From Winogradskyella undariae (GTDB lineage: Bacteria; Bacteroidota; Bacteroidia; Flavobacteriales; Flavobacteriaceae): DNA of 64,000 nucleotides. This document shows positions 9,194 through 18,531 of this stretch, one piece after another (the first letter of the stretch is position 1; each line of letters starts with the position of its first letter). The notes beneath the pieces are model-generated. The model saw nothing but the letters and a program-made list of their open reading frames with translations. It searched no databases and was not told where the DNA came from. The stretch is taken from assembly GCF_013285155.1 (NCBI RefSeq), contig NZ_JABTEL010000009.1, forward strand, positions 121,515 through 185,514, given 5' to 3'. A program made the position numbers and the translations under genes.

Positions 9194-9490
9194 CTATTTG
9201 AGTGATGCAATTTTATCTACACTCCAAGCTTCTGGTTTTGCATTAAACATTGGTTTTATTTTGCTCCAAACGCCTTTAAATAAATCAGAATGCCTATAAG
9301 TATTTAAGTCATCATCAGAGTTCCAATAGCTATATGTAAAAAAAATATTGGTATCGTTTTTATCTCGATATAGCTCTAGAAAGTTACAACCTTCAAAATT
9401 TCTAATCTTTTCTTTTACTGTTTCAAAATTAGCTAAGAATTCTTCAATTTTAGAAGGTTCAAAACTCATTTTTACAATTCTTACTAACAA
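9194..9490 (-). CDS. ABM-domain monooxygenase-like protein (TTG start)
   Basis: A 98-residue protein of the antibiotic biosynthesis monooxygenase fold: MLVRIVKMSF opens the dimeric ferredoxin-like fold, followed by the helix SKIEEFLANFETVKEKI, the strand CNFLELYRD and YSYWNSDDDLNTYRHS. Family members are cofactor-free oxygenases or heme-handling proteins; the substrate is unknown. The codon aligned with the usual start is TTG (9488-9490); the next ATG would cut off the first beta-strand, so TTG is preferred. A TTTA repeat lies 4-27 bases upstream. Probably co-transcribed with the gene before it. Confidence 0.75.
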   Translation of the reverse strand: MLVRIVKMSFEPSKIEEFLANFETVKEKIRNFEGCNFLELYRDKNDTNIFFTYSYWNSDDDLNTYRHSDLFKGVWSKIKPMFNAKPEAWSVDKIASLK

Positions 9491-9493
9491 AGC

Positions 9494-9517
9494 TTTATTT
9501 ATTTATTTATTTATTTA
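9494..9517. repeat. (TTTA)6 microsatellite between two genes
   Basis: Six perfect TTTA units. On the minus strand the repeat covers the stop codon and last codons of the SAM hydroxide adenosyltransferase gene and the 5' region of the ABM gene, just upstream of its TTG start. Confidence 0.9.
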
Positions 9518-10343
9518 AAAAGTTAACGGTTACAGTATCCTTAGTTTTTAAGCCCATTAAAGTGGTTGCACTACCAACAGTGCTATTATTACTTTTATAG
9601 ACTGCAATTTCTAGATATTGAGAAGAGTTAAATACCGCCATTGCCTTGCCTTCAGCATTACGTATAGAATCTTCACTATCATGATTTAAAATATCACTGT
9701 ACTTATTTAATATTGTTTTAAACTTATGGTTACGAGCAGAAACTTCATAAGCTCTTCCTTTCTGAATATTTTCAAACAGCTTACGTTTAATATTGGTTAC
9801 TACATTACCATAATTGTCAATATAAATTACATTTCCAATAATTTGATTTTGTTCGTCATTAACGAAAGGATTTAAGTTTTTAATTGGCTTAATTGTGTTA
9901 ATAACTTTTCCTATGACTTCTAAAGTTCCACCTCTAGCTATGTGGCATGCCACCTTTACAAAAATATCTAAAACAGGAAAACTTGTTTCTACTCTGTCAT
10001 GAATATTAATCTCAACAATCTTATCTGGCGTAATATCTGAGCAAATCATACTCATTATACCATTATTAGCACATATAAAGTAATGATCATCTAAAAATAC
10101 AGCAATGTGTTTGTTTTCAGGACTTAACTCAGAATCTATTCCTATTAAATGAATAGTTCCTTTTGGAAAAGAGCTATAAGCATTTTGTATAATATAAGCG
10201 GCTTCACAAGTATTAAAAGGAGATATAGAATGCGAAATATCTACAATGTTAATCTGATCAAGCTCACTATAAATAGCGCCTTTTATGGCACCAGTAGAGT
10301 GATCTTTTTGTCCAAAATCAGTCGTTAAAGTGATTATTGCCAT
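9507..10343 (-). CDS. SAM hydroxide adenosyltransferase (DUF62)
   Basis: A 278-residue protein. The N-terminus has the hallmark TLTTDFGQKDHSTGAIKG, followed by IVDISHSISPFN and the catalytic-face motif FICANNGIMSMI; the C-terminal barrel contains YIDNYGNVVTNI. This family (DUF62, related to fluorinase/chlorinase) converts S-adenosylmethionine and water to adenosine and methionine; the position equivalent to the hydroxide-activating Asp-Arg-His set is present. Physiological role is uncertain. It is divergent from phoH and upstream of the ABM gene. Confidence 0.88.
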   Translation of the reverse strand: MAIITLTTDFGQKDHSTGAIKGAIYSELDQINIVDISHSISPFNTCEAAYIIQNAYSSFPKGTIHLIGIDSELSPENKHIAVFLDDHYFICANNGIMSMICSDITPDKIVEINIHDRVETSFPVLDIFVKVACHIARGGTLEVIGKVINTIKPIKNLNPFVNDEQNQIIGNVIYIDNYGNVVTNIKRKLFENIQKGRAYEVSARNHKFKTILNKYSDILNHDSEDSIRNAEGKAMAVFNSSQYLEIAVYKSNNSTVGSATTLMGLKTKDTVTVNFLNK

Positions 10344-10364
10344 AGATTTATTGTTGATATTTTT

Positions 10365-10397
10365 TTGAGAATTATGATTGTAAAATTGTTAAATTTG
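10365..10397 (+). promoter_or_regulatory. Promoter of phoH
   Basis: TAAATTTG at 10390-10397 matches TAnnTTTG, with a TTG 22 bases upstream. The predicted transcript has a leader of about 60 bases before the TTG start of phoH. Confidence 0.55.
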
Positions 10398-10464
10398 TGT
10401 GTGTACAATAGAATTACAAAATTAAGAAAAGAAAATATATTAACGCACTAAATAGAGCTCGCTT

Positions 10465-11418
10465 TTGAATGAACTTATCCTAGAACTCGAAGAAATATCT
10501 CCTAAAGAATTTTTCGGAGCCCAAAATGCTAATATTGAACTTTTAAAAAAATATTATCCCAAGCTTAAAATTGTTGCTAGAGGCAATACATTGAAAGCAT
10601 ACGGTGATGAAGATCTTCTTGAAGAATTTGATCGTAGAATGACCATGCTTATGCAACATTTTGGGAAGTATAACAAGATTGATGAGAATGTTATAGAGCG
10701 TGTTTTAACCAGCCAAAGTAAAAACGATTATGAATCAACAGCAAAAAGCGGTGAGATTTTAGTTCATGGTGTTGGTGGCAAGTTAATTAAGGCACAAACG
10801 GCTAATCAAAGAAAGTTAGTTGATAGCATGTCTAAAAACGATATGGTTTTTGCTATCGGGCCGGCAGGTACAGGTAAGACCTATGTTGGTGTTGCTTTGG
10901 CGGTACAAGCTTTGAAAAATAAAGAAGTTAAACGTATAATATTAACACGTCCTGCTGTTGAGGCAGGTGAGAATTTAGGATTTCTTCCCGGTGATTTAAA
11001 GGAGAAATTAGATCCATATATGCAGCCTTTGTATGATGCATTACGCGATATGATTCCTCATGAGAAATTAGAAAGTTATATAGAAAAAGGAGTCATTCAA
11101 ATTGCACCATTAGCTTTTATGCGTGGACGAACATTAGATAATGCTTTTGTAATCTTAGATGAAGGTCAAAATACAACGCATGCTCAGATGAAAATGTTTT
11201 TAACTAGAATGGGAAAAAATGCTAAATTTTTATTAACGGGAGATCCTGGACAAGTCGATTTACCGCGTCGTAGCGTATCGGGGTTAAAGGAAGCACTTTT
11301 AGTATTGCAAAATATAGAAGGGATTGGCATTATTTATTTAGATGATAAAGATGTCATTCGTCACAAGCTTGTGAAGAAAGTGATTGCGGCTTATAAAAGT
11401 ATTGAAAATATAGAATAA
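10465..11418 (+). CDS. phoH: PhoH-like ATPase (TTG start)
   Basis: A 317-residue PhoH protein. The P-loop GPAGTGKT is at residues 132-139, the acidic motif VILDEGQN near 230-237 serves as Walker B, and LTGDPGQVDLP follows. The N-terminus begins MNELILELEEISPKEFFG, the normal family start, but the codon is TTG (10465); an ATG four bases on is out of frame. PhoH ATPases are linked to RNA metabolism and stress; many sit near ybeY, which is not seen here. Confidence 0.93.
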   Translation: MNELILELEEISPKEFFGAQNANIELLKKYYPKLKIVARGNTLKAYGDEDLLEEFDRRMTMLMQHFGKYNKIDENVIERVLTSQSKNDYESTAKSGEILVHGVGGKLIKAQTANQRKLVDSMSKNDMVFAIGPAGTGKTYVGVALAVQALKNKEVKRIILTRPAVEAGENLGFLPGDLKEKLDPYMQPLYDALRDMIPHEKLESYIEKGVIQIAPLAFMRGRTLDNAFVILDEGQNTTHAQMKMFLTRMGKNAKFLLTGDPGQVDLPRRSVSGLKEALLVLQNIEGIGIIYLDDKDVIRHKLVKKVIAAYKSIENIE

Positions 11419-11554
11419 CATTTAAGTGTTTATTAGTTATATCTTTAAGTATTTTGTCTTTTAATTATATAATTTAAAAGAGAAATTATATAAATTCTTA
11501 AGTGTAATCTTATATAAATTTGCTGTTATATTAAAAATTTATAAAAAAGGAAAG

Positions 11555-12070
11555 ATGAAAAAAGTATTTTTGATTATAGGATTATCATTAGGATTAAGCC
11601 CATTATTTGCTCAGGATGATGAAATAGATTTTAATTCAGACAACTCATGGCTTAAAGCAGGTTTAACAGCTGGAGTACCAGTAAATGATGCAGGTGATGC
11701 GTCATCTTTTGCTTTAGGTTTGGATTTGAGAGGACAATACTTGTTTAATCCTAACTTAGGTATTGGTTTGGCTTCAGGTTATACCAATTATTTTGGGAAA
11801 GATGGAAATGATGATTTTGGTATTATTCCAGTAGCAGGGTTTATACGTTATTATTTTACACCTAGTGGCCTATTTATAGGTTCTGATGTAGGTTATGGTT
11901 TTTTAACAGGTGTAGATGAGAACGAAGGTGGTCTTTATGTTAACCCACAAATTGGTTACCATAATCGTGATTGGAATATTTATGCATATTACCAAAACAC
12001 CTTTGCAGAGAACGATATAGATATACAATCTGTAGGTATTGGAGCAACTTATAATATTAGGTTTAAATAA
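11555..12070 (+). CDS. Outer-membrane beta-barrel protein
   Basis: A 171-residue protein with a signal peptide cleaved after LSPLFAQ (about residue 20). The mature part has alternating beta-strands with aromatic ends (for example GIGLASGYTNYFGK, GFIRYYFTPSGLFIGSDVGYGF) and ends in the strand IGATYNIRFK, so it is a small eight-stranded type barrel. Function unknown. Single gene with its own terminator. Confidence 0.75.
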   Translation: MKKVFLIIGLSLGLSPLFAQDDEIDFNSDNSWLKAGLTAGVPVNDAGDASSFALGLDLRGQYLFNPNLGIGLASGYTNYFGKDGNDDFGIIPVAGFIRYYFTPSGLFIGSDVGYGFLTGVDENEGGLYVNPQIGYHNRDWNIYAYYQNTFAENDIDIQSVGIGATYNIRFK

Positions 12071-12095
12071 ATAATCATAAGATTATTTAAATTAA

Positions 12096-12126
12096 AGAGG
12101 GAGAAATTTTATTTCTCCTTTTTTTA
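12096..12126 (+). terminator. Rho-independent terminator
   Basis: AGGGAGAAAT and ATTTCTCCTT flank a short loop and run into a T-tract, 26 bases after the barrel gene. Confidence 0.75.
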
Positions 12127-12135
12127 TGCAGTTTA

Positions 12136-12166
12136 TTGTGTGGAATAAGTAAAGAAATTACATTTG
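12136..12166 (+). promoter_or_regulatory. Promoter of purC
   Basis: TTG at 12136-12138 and TACATTTG at 12159-12166, spaced by 20 bases, match the Bacteroidota sigma-A consensus well. The ATG follows 25 bases later. Confidence 0.7.
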
Positions 12167-12191
12167 TAGTACATAATTAAATGAAGACTAG

Positions 12192-13136
12192 ATGAACACC
12201 ATAATAGATACCAATTTCAATTTTCCAAATCAGAAAAGCGTTTATAAAGGAAAAGTAAGAGAAGTTTACAATATAGACGATAAGCAATTAGTAATGGTCG
12301 CTACAGATCGTTTAAGTGCTTTTGATGTGGTGATGCCTAAAGGGATTCCGTATAAAGGGCAAATCTTAAATCAGATTGCAACTAAAATGATGAAGGAAAC
12401 AGAAGATATAGTGCCAAATTGGTTGGTAGCTACTCCAGATCCTAATGTTGCTATAGGTCATTTATGTGAACCGTTTAAGGTTGAAATGGTGATACGTGGT
12501 TACATGTCTGGACATGCAGCTAGAGAGTATAAAGCAGGAAAGCGTATACTTTGTGGTATTGCTATGCCAGAAGGAATGAAGGAAAATGATAAATTTCCTG
12601 AAGCAATAATTACACCGGCTACAAAAGCAGAAATGGGGGACCATGACGAAGATATTTCTAGAGAAGATATTTTAAAACGTGGTATTGTTTCTGAAGATGA
12701 TTATATTGTTTTAGAAGATTACACAAGAAAATTATTTCAACGAGGAACAGAAATTGCTGCTAACCGTGGATTAATTTTAGTGGATACTAAATATGAATTT
12801 GGTAAAACAAAAGAGGGTAAAATTGTATTAATTGATGAAATTCATACCCCAGATTCTTCACGTTATTTCTATACTGAAGGTTACCAAGAACGTCAAGATA
12901 AAGGAGAAGCTCAAAAGCAATTGTCTAAAGAATTTGTAAGACAATGGTTAATTTCTAACGATTTTCAAGGTTTAGAAGGACAAACGGTTCCTTTTATGAG
13001 TGACGAATATATTACATCGGTTAGCGAGCGTTATATTGAACTTTATGAAAATATTACAGGAGATACTTTTGTAAAAGCTGATCTTTCAGATATCCAGAAA
13101 AGGATAGAAGATAATGTATTGGTGTATTTAAAGTAA
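12192..13136 (+). CDS. purC: Phosphoribosylaminoimidazole-succinocarboxamide synthase
   Basis: A 314-residue SAICAR synthetase. It contains [12 protein letters not shown] near residues 18-29, the signature [39 protein letters not shown] and the [12 protein letters not shown] motif. The enzyme joins CAIR and aspartate using ATP in purine synthesis. The protein is of the longer form found in Bacteroidota and yeast (about 300 residues rather than 240). Transcribed alone from the promoter just upstream. Confidence 0.96.
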   Translation: MNTIIDTNFNFPNQKSVYKGKVREVYNIDDKQLVMVATDRLSAFDVVMPKGIPYKGQILNQIATKMMKETEDIVPNWLVATPDPNVAIGHLCEPFKVEMVIRGYMSGHAAREYKAGKRILCGIAMPEGMKENDKFPEAIITPATKAEMGDHDEDISREDILKRGIVSEDDYIVLEDYTRKLFQRGTEIAANRGLILVDTKYEFGKTKEGKIVLIDEIHTPDSSRYFYTEGYQERQDKGEAQKQLSKEFVRQWLISNDFQGLEGQTVPFMSDEYITSVSERYIELYENITGDTFVKADLSDIQKRIEDNVLVYLK

Positions 13137-13174
13137 TTCAATTTATTAGAAATTATAGTTTTCAAAATTGATTT

Positions 13175-13207
13175 AAACCTGACATATTAATGTCAGGTTT
13201 ATTTTTT
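13175..13207. terminator. Terminator between purC and the DinB-like gene
   Basis: AAACCTGACAT and ATGTCAGGTTT form a perfect 11-bp stem with a 4-base loop, followed by a T-rich tail on the plus strand. It could serve both convergent genes. Confidence 0.8.
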
Positions 13208-13218
13208 AGGTCAATTTC

Positions 13219-13743
13219 TTAATAATTAGCCTTTAATATTTCTGTATGATGTTCAACATGATGTGCTGTCCACATAATAATTTCTCGAACGGGCATTTTT
13301 CCCATTAAAGGATGTGGTAATACAACAGTATCTAGATTTTCGTCACTGATACGTCTCGTTTTATACTGTAGTTTCTTTTCTTCAGTTTGCAATCTGTTTA
13401 AGAGGTATTGCTTGTCTTGAAGTGTAGGAACTTTCATGTTTCTAGATCCTTTAAAAGTTTTACCTTTAGTGTTTTTTAAGCGCTCTTGAGAACGTTTTAC
13501 AATAGCGTCATAAGACCTAACAGGTCTATTTGCTCTTCCATATTTTAATCGGAGTAAAAACTTAGGTAAACTTAAAGCGTTGTTTAGTGGAACTATACTT
13601 TGAAGTAGATGTAATGTTTGTTGTCCTGTTGTCCATTTTCCGTCTGGGCCATGTGTCCAAGATTCGTCAGGCTGTTGCTCTAGCCAACTAATTAATTCTA
13701 AGTGTTTTAATTCTATTAAATTGGCAATATCTTCTTTATCCAT
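13219..13743 (-). CDS. DinB-like domain protein
   Basis: A 174-residue, mostly helical protein. Histidines placed as in the DinB/YfiT metal site are visible: TGQQTLHLLQS near residue 45 and HHVEHHTEIL close to the C-terminus. The latter matches the HxxxH signature of DinB_2 proteins, which bind a divalent metal and include thiol-S-transferases. Substrate unknown. No neighbour points to a pathway. Confidence 0.72.
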   Translation of the reverse strand: MDKEDIANLIELKHLELISWLEQQPDESWTHGPDGKWTTGQQTLHLLQSIVPLNNALSLPKFLLRLKYGRANRPVRSYDAIVKRSQERLKNTKGKTFKGSRNMKVPTLQDKQYLLNRLQTEEKKLQYKTRRISDENLDTVVLPHPLMGKMPVREIIMWTAHHVEHHTEILKANY

Positions 13744-13862
13744 AAAGGGGAATTTGATAAAGGAATGTACGTATTTATTAGATTAAAATCAACTAATATT
13801 TTAATAAAAAAGAGAGAAATAGCGTGTTTTTAAAAGTTGAAAAGGTTAAGTTTTAAGACCTT

Positions 13863-14624
13863 TTATTCCTCAACTTCTTTATCTTGAATTATAATTTTAT
13901 CTTTCTTAAAAATTGGGACTAAATAAGAGAGATTAAAACCAAAACCACCACCAAAACGGCTACTATCGTAAGTTCTATTATAACCAGGGATATATAGGTT
14001 TTCGTAATTATCAATTTCTTTGTCAGATACAAGTACTTTTAATTGTACATTAAGTCCTGCGTAGAAATTATTAAATAATTCGGCTTTTAATCCTATTTGC
14101 ATTTCTACCCAAAACGCAGTTAGTCCATTGAATTCTTGACCTTCTTCAACGGAATATTGGTTATCCCAATACTGGTTGTAAACATCGTAAACTGTATAAT
14201 TATTTAACTTTTGGCTAAACGTTGATGCTCCGATACGAAAACCTGTATAAATCATGTTTTCCATGTCTAACCAGTTTTGATAGAAATTCATATCAATTCC
14301 GGCTTTAAAATAACTACCCGTTGTGGTGTTATTTATATAATCGGTTTCAAGTGTTCGTTCTTCATTTCCAATTTCTCCTGCGATATAAATACGTTTAGTA
14401 AGGCGGTAATCTCCCATGATTTCAAATCCAGAATAATCATCATCAAAAAAAGTAAGTGCGAATTTACTTATATCTGCACCAATTCTAAGTCCATACTTTT
14501 GTTTAAAAACTACGGTATCTTTAATAGTTTTAGTCTTTTCTTGTTGGGCAAAAGCTATTGTAGAAAACAACAGCATTAAGATTACGCTTCTAATGATAGA
14601 TACGTACATGTGTTGTGTTTTCAT
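13863..14624 (-). CDS. DUF6048 family outer-membrane protein
   Basis: A 253-residue protein with a signal peptide (cut near FAQQ, residue 28) and a beta-rich body with strands such as GLRIGADISKFALTFF and SRFGGGFGFNLSYLVPIFKK, ending in an acidic tail. It matches the flavobacterial DUF6048 family by its place after DUF6452 and rlmD. Function unknown. It overlaps the DUF6452 gene by 35 bases if the first ATG is used; ATG 14609 (MYVSIIRS) would leave a 20-base overlap. Either way translation is coupled. Confidence 0.72.
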   Translation of the reverse strand: MKTQHMYVSIIRSVILMLLFSTIAFAQQEKTKTIKDTVVFKQKYGLRIGADISKFALTFFDDDYSGFEIMGDYRLTKRIYIAGEIGNEERTLETDYINNTTTGSYFKAGIDMNFYQNWLDMENMIYTGFRIGASTFSQKLNNYTVYDVYNQYWDNQYSVEEGQEFNGLTAFWVEMQIGLKAELFNNFYAGLNVQLKVLVSDKEIDNYENLYIPGYNRTYDSSRFGGGFGFNLSYLVPIFKKDKIIIQDKEVEE

Positions 14625-15174
14625 CTTCTATACTTTGTTGTGTTGTTTCTTCAATCTCAATATTAGAAATCCAATTATCACCGTTTGTCTCTGTCTCTCT
14701 TGAAACACCTAAACTATTAAAATTACTTTTATAACCACAGGCTCTAGAAACATAAACAAACTCTGTGTTATAGGTGATTTCTATGATGTCTATATTTGAG
14801 TTGGTTGTATCATCTTCATCTTCAATTCTTAAATCGGTGTCTTTTTCTAGCACATAGCGTGTGGTTATCGTGGCTTCGACTCCTTCTGCACCTATAATAA
14901 GTGGTAATTCTATGGTATTTGCATTTTCATTAAAGAGTAGTGTAGCATCTGACTCTTCTAATGGTTCAATAATATTACCGTCATCATCGGTTACTAAACC
15001 TTCACCATAAACGGTAATTCTAGATACGTTTAGTAATTCATCTGTATCTGTAGCATCATAGAACTCAACAATTAGCCGAGGCGTAGTTTGCGTTGTAGAA
15101 GCACAAATATCATCGCGCTCACAGTTGATAAGAGCAATGGCTATTAAAAGAATTAAGAATTTTACGTTTTTCAT
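14590..15174 (-). CDS. DUF6452 family lipoprotein
   Basis: A 194-residue protein with a short signal peptide and lipobox (IALINC), so probably a lipoprotein. It continues ERDDICASTTQTTPRL and has paired cysteines (ICAS and RACGYKSNFN) that may form a disulfide. DUF6452 is a flavobacterial family found next to rlmD and DUF6048. It begins directly at the rlmD stop. Role unknown. Confidence 0.72.
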   Translation of the reverse strand: MKNVKFLILLIAIALINCERDDICASTTQTTPRLIVEFYDATDTDELLNVSRITVYGEGLVTDDDGNIIEPLEESDATLLFNENANTIELPLIIGAEGVEATITTRYVLEKDTDLRIEDEDDTTNSNIDIIEITYNTEFVYVSRACGYKSNFNSLGVSRETETNGDNWISNIEIEETTQQSIEDENTTHVRIYH

Positions 15175-16629
15175 TTATTGTTTTTCAAATAGCACAACTG
15201 TTTCTATATGCGCTGTATGTGGAAACTGATCTACTAAGCTCATTTTTTTGATGATATAGCCAGATTCCATTAATAGTTCTGTGTCTCTAGCTTGCGTAGC
15301 AGGATTACAAGATACATAAACCAAACGTTCTGCATTTAGGTTTATTATTTTTTTTAGGGTTTTAGGCGCAATACCAGCTCTAGCAGGATCTAAAATAATA
15401 GTTCTTATTTTATTGGTGTATTCTGGGTGTTCAGTTAAGAATTTACCAACATCAGCAGCAAAGAATTTTAAACCTTCAATATTATTACGTTTAGCATTCT
15501 CTTTAGCGTCTTCAATTGCAGCAGCTACAATATCTACACCAACAATTTTAGTGTTTTCAGATTTATTAGCAATGATTTGACCAATAGTCCCTGTACCACA
15601 AAATAAATCTAAAACAACAGTATTATCAATAGCTTCTTTATTTTCTAAAGCATAATCAACAACTTTAGTGTAAAGTTTTTCAGCACATTTTGGGTTGGTT
15701 TGAAAAAAGCTTTTCATGCTAATTTCAAAGTTAAGACCTAATAATTCTTCAACAATTTTATCATCACCATAGATAAGAGAAATACTTCCTGTTGTAGCGA
15801 TTGTTCTATCTCCTGTTTCATCATTAATAGTATGTAATAAACCAGCAACACGATCACCAAGTAATTCTACGAGGTAATTTGCAAATTTATCTAAATCGAA
15901 CTTAGGTAAGTCGTAAGATGTTGTTACCAAGTTAAATAAAAGTTGATTGGTTTTGTAAGATTTTCTAACTACAAAATATCTAAAGAAACCTTCTCTTTTA
16001 GGAGCATGCCAAGGATCTAGACCTGTTTCAATACAATAGGTTCTAATATCTTTAACTAGGTTTTCAAATTCGGCATCAAATAAACCAGATTCTTTATTTA
16101 AATTATCTCCACACCACCAAGTACCACGTTTTTTAAACCCTAGCGTAAATTCATCTACATCCGTTTTTAATTCGTGATCATAACCAATAGCAGAAAAGCC
16201 ATATTCCATTTTATTTCTATAATGAAAGGTATTTGGAGACGTAACAAATTCATCAAACTTATCTTCAATATCAGCAACTTTACCAATACGTTTAAATAAC
16301 TCTAAAGTACTTTGCTTCTTGTATTCGTGTTGTTTTTCAATAGGTAAATTGATATAAGGTGCGCCAGGAATACTTTGGTAAGGCATGTCAATTTCATCTT
16401 CAGATGCTTTTAAAACTTCAAAAAGTTTACCTTCTGCATACTTTTTGCTCGTTTTTTTAATCTGAGCTTTTACTAATTGACCAGGTAAAGTATTAGGAAC
16501 AAAGACTACAAATTCGCCATGCTCGTTACGGATACGACCAATACCTTTTCCTCCATAGGCATAACCTTCAATTAGGATTTCTATGATTTCTCCGCGTCTT
16601 ACAAATTTGTTACGTTCTCTTTTTGGCAT
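15175..16629 (-). CDS. rlmD: 23S rRNA (uracil-5-)-methyltransferase RlmD
   Basis: A 484-residue TrmA/RumA family enzyme. An N-terminal TRAM domain (about residues 8-65, with GYAYGGKGIGRI) precedes the central domain and a Rossmann methyltransferase domain with DLFCGTGTIGQ. The catalytic Cys is C441 in YVSCNPATQARD. The family forms 5-methyluridine in 23S rRNA or tRNA; substrate choice cannot be proved from sequence, and the iron-sulfur Cys cluster of E. coli RumA is not evident. First gene of the operon with DUF6452 and DUF6048. Confidence 0.88.
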   Translation of the reverse strand: MPKRERNKFVRRGEIIEILIEGYAYGGKGIGRIRNEHGEFVVFVPNTLPGQLVKAQIKKTSKKYAEGKLFEVLKASEDEIDMPYQSIPGAPYINLPIEKQHEYKKQSTLELFKRIGKVADIEDKFDEFVTSPNTFHYRNKMEYGFSAIGYDHELKTDVDEFTLGFKKRGTWWCGDNLNKESGLFDAEFENLVKDIRTYCIETGLDPWHAPKREGFFRYFVVRKSYKTNQLLFNLVTTSYDLPKFDLDKFANYLVELLGDRVAGLLHTINDETGDRTIATTGSISLIYGDDKIVEELLGLNFEISMKSFFQTNPKCAEKLYTKVVDYALENKEAIDNTVVLDLFCGTGTIGQIIANKSENTKIVGVDIVAAAIEDAKENAKRNNIEGLKFFAADVGKFLTEHPEYTNKIRTIILDPARAGIAPKTLKKIINLNAERLVYVSCNPATQARDTELLMESGYIIKKMSLVDQFPHTAHIETVVLFEKQ

Positions 16630-16649
16630 TTCTTATATAAATTAGGGTG

Positions 16650-16657
16650 CAAAGATA
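16650..16657 (-). promoter_or_regulatory. -7 promoter element of rlmD operon
   Basis: On the minus strand TATCTTTG fits TAnnTTTG exactly, about 20 bases ahead of the rlmD ATG, implying a very short leader. Confidence 0.5.
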
Positions 16658-16737
16658 GTTGCAATTTTACAAATAGCATAACGTTAATTGATGTAGGCGC
16701 TAGCAATAAATTTCTATTATTTTTTGTAATTTGCAAC

Positions 16738-16857
16738 ATTCAGGGATGATTTCTTTCCCACGCTGAATTTTCGGACATTTCGAAAGGATAAAGGTAGATA
16801 AGGAATGGTTATTTTAGATATCCATTTTTTTGGATATTAACTTTTAAAATTTTTAAA
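16738..16857 (+). promoter_or_regulatory. Structured 5' leader of rocD (possible cis-regulatory RNA)
   Basis: A TAATTTG box at 16727-16733 would start a transcript near 16738. The leader can fold into three hairpins: ATTCAG (16738-16743) with CTGAAT (16763-16768), enclosing a GGA/TCC step; TTTTCG with CGAAAG around 16768-16786 with a loop of about 7 bases; and ATATCC with GGATAT at 16818-16836 with a T-rich loop, close to the start codon. A purine-rich linker (16787-16808) joins the last two. I do not recognise a known riboswitch class. Confidence 0.45.
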
Positions 16858-18102
16858 ATGGCTGTTTTAGACCAATTAAATTCGCAACAAGCGATAGATT
16901 TAGAAAACAAGTATGGTGCGCACAATTACCATCCGTTACCTGTAGTATTAAACAGGGGAGAAGGTGTGTTTGTTTGGGATGTAGAAGGTAAGAAATATTA
17001 TGATTTTCTTTCTGCTTACTCCGCAGTAAACCAAGGGCATTGTCATCCTGAAATTGTAAAAGCAATGACAGAACAGGCGCAAACGCTAACGTTAACGTCA
17101 AGAGCTTTTTATAATGACATGTTAGGGAAGTATGAGAAATATGCTTCTGAAACATTTAATTTTGATAAACTTTTACCAATGAATACGGGAGCTGAAGCTG
17201 TAGAAACAGCTTTAAAAATCTGTAGAAAATGGGCTTACGAAGTTAAAGGAATTGCAGAAAATGAAGCTGAAATTATTGTATGCGAGAATAACTTTCACGG
17301 AAGAACAACAACGATTATCTCTTTTAGTAACGATCCTGTAGCGCGTAAAAACTTTGGACCTTATACTAATGGTTTTATTAAGATTGCATATGATAATCTT
17401 GAAGCTTTAGAAGACACATTGAAAAGCAATGCTAATGTTGCCGGTTTCTTAGTAGAGCCAATTCAAGGTGAAGCTGGTGTTTATGTACCTACTGAAGGTT
17501 ACTTATCTAAAGCCAAAGCATTGTGTGAAAAATATAATGTTTTATTTATTGCAGATGAAGTACAAACCGGTATTGCAAGAACAGGAAAAATGTTAGCAGT
17601 AGATCATGAAAACGTAAAACCAGATGTTTTAATTTTAGGTAAAGCCTTAAGTGGTGGTGCTTATCCTGTATCTGCAGTTTTAGCTGATGATGCTATTATG
17701 AATGTTATTGGACCAGGAAATCATGGAAGTACCTTTGGTGGAAATCCTATTGCAGCAGCTGTAGCTATTGCGGCTTTAGAAGTTGTTAAAAATGAAGATT
17801 TAGCAAACAATGCAGAAAAATTAGGGCAATTATTTAGAAGTGAAATATCTAAGTTTATAGAAACTAGTCCTATTGTTAATTCTGTAAGAGGAAAAGGTTT
17901 ATTAAATGCTATTTTAATAAATGATGACGAAGACAGCGAAACTGCTTGGAATATTTGTCTAAAATTAAGAGATAACGGCTTATTAGCAAAACCAACGCAT
18001 GGAAACATTATTCGTTTTGCACCACCTTTAGTAATGACAGAAGCACAGTTATTAGATTGTGTATCTATTATTACAAAGACTTTAAAAGAATTTGAAGCTT
18101 AA
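16858..18102 (+). CDS. rocD: Ornithine aminotransferase
   Basis: A 414-residue class III PLP aminotransferase. The N-terminus has [19 protein letters not shown], typical of ornithine aminotransferases; the PLP lysine is K262 in [17 protein letters not shown], and [14 protein letters not shown] carries the PLP-ring Asp. It converts ornithine and 2-oxoglutarate to glutamate semialdehyde and glutamate, linking arginine and proline metabolism. Single gene with a 120-base structured leader and a strong terminator. Confidence 0.95.
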   Translation: MAVLDQLNSQQAIDLENKYGAHNYHPLPVVLNRGEGVFVWDVEGKKYYDFLSAYSAVNQGHCHPEIVKAMTEQAQTLTLTSRAFYNDMLGKYEKYASETFNFDKLLPMNTGAEAVETALKICRKWAYEVKGIAENEAEIIVCENNFHGRTTTIISFSNDPVARKNFGPYTNGFIKIAYDNLEALEDTLKSNANVAGFLVEPIQGEAGVYVPTEGYLSKAKALCEKYNVLFIADEVQTGIARTGKMLAVDHENVKPDVLILGKALSGGAYPVSAVLADDAIMNVIGPGNHGSTFGGNPIAAAVAIAALEVVKNEDLANNAEKLGQLFRSEISKFIETSPIVNSVRGKGLLNAILINDDEDSETAWNICLKLRDNGLLAKPTHGNIIRFAPPLVMTEAQLLDCVSIITKTLKEFEA

Positions 18103-18123
18103 TAAGCATTTGAAATAAGAGCA

Positions 18124-18160
18124 AAAAAAAGCGATTTTCTTAATTGAAAATCGCTTTTAT
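18124..18160. terminator. Bidirectional terminator after rocD
   Basis: AAAAAGCGATTTTC and GAAAATCGCTTTT form a stem of more than 12 bp with A- and T-runs on the two sides, between convergent genes. Confidence 0.85.
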
Positions 18161-18183
18161 ATTTATTAAGAATTAGGAAACTA

Positions 18184-18516
18184 CTATTGTCCTAATAATT
18201 CTTGCATTTTAAGCTCCATTAATTGAGGGTCTTGCATTGCTTCTAATCCAATTGTTGTGTACATCCAAACGTAAAATAAAACCATTGCAATACTTAATAC
18301 TACACCGATAATTCCCATTATTTTACCTGCTTTTACATTTCCAAAACCAGAATAAGTTTCAGGTGCTAGCATGTAAGTTTTAGTGGCTTTACCAGCTAAT
18401 ACTATTGCTACGATTCCGAAAATTAATCCAGGAAGACCATAACAACAACAGCCGATGATTGATAAAATCCCCATGACAAGGACTAAAGTTCCATTTGGTA
18501 TTGGTTGTTTTTCCAT
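18184..18516 (-). CDS. CCC motif membrane protein
   Basis: A 110-residue protein with two membrane regions (about 10-40 and 65-92). The first contains the run GCCCYGLPGL that names this flavobacterial family; PxPxG near the start and GFGNVKAGKIMGIIG before the second helix are also typical. Function unknown. It follows a DUF2752 gene by 15 bases on the same strand, a pairing that suggests one operon. Confidence 0.75.
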   Translation of the reverse strand: MEKQPIPNGTLVLVMGILSIIGCCCYGLPGLIFGIVAIVLAGKATKTYMLAPETYSGFGNVKAGKIMGIIGVVLSIAMVLFYVWMYTTIGLEAMQDPQLMELKMQELLGQ

Positions 18517-18531
18517 TATATAAATTGATTT

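Noticed and set aside
16740..16810. SAM-II or fluoride riboswitch upstream of rocD
   Set aside because: The segment GGATAAAGGTAGATAAGG is only loosely like the SAM-II core, the required pseudoknot partners are missing, and the downstream gene does not fit. Fluoride motif bases are absent.
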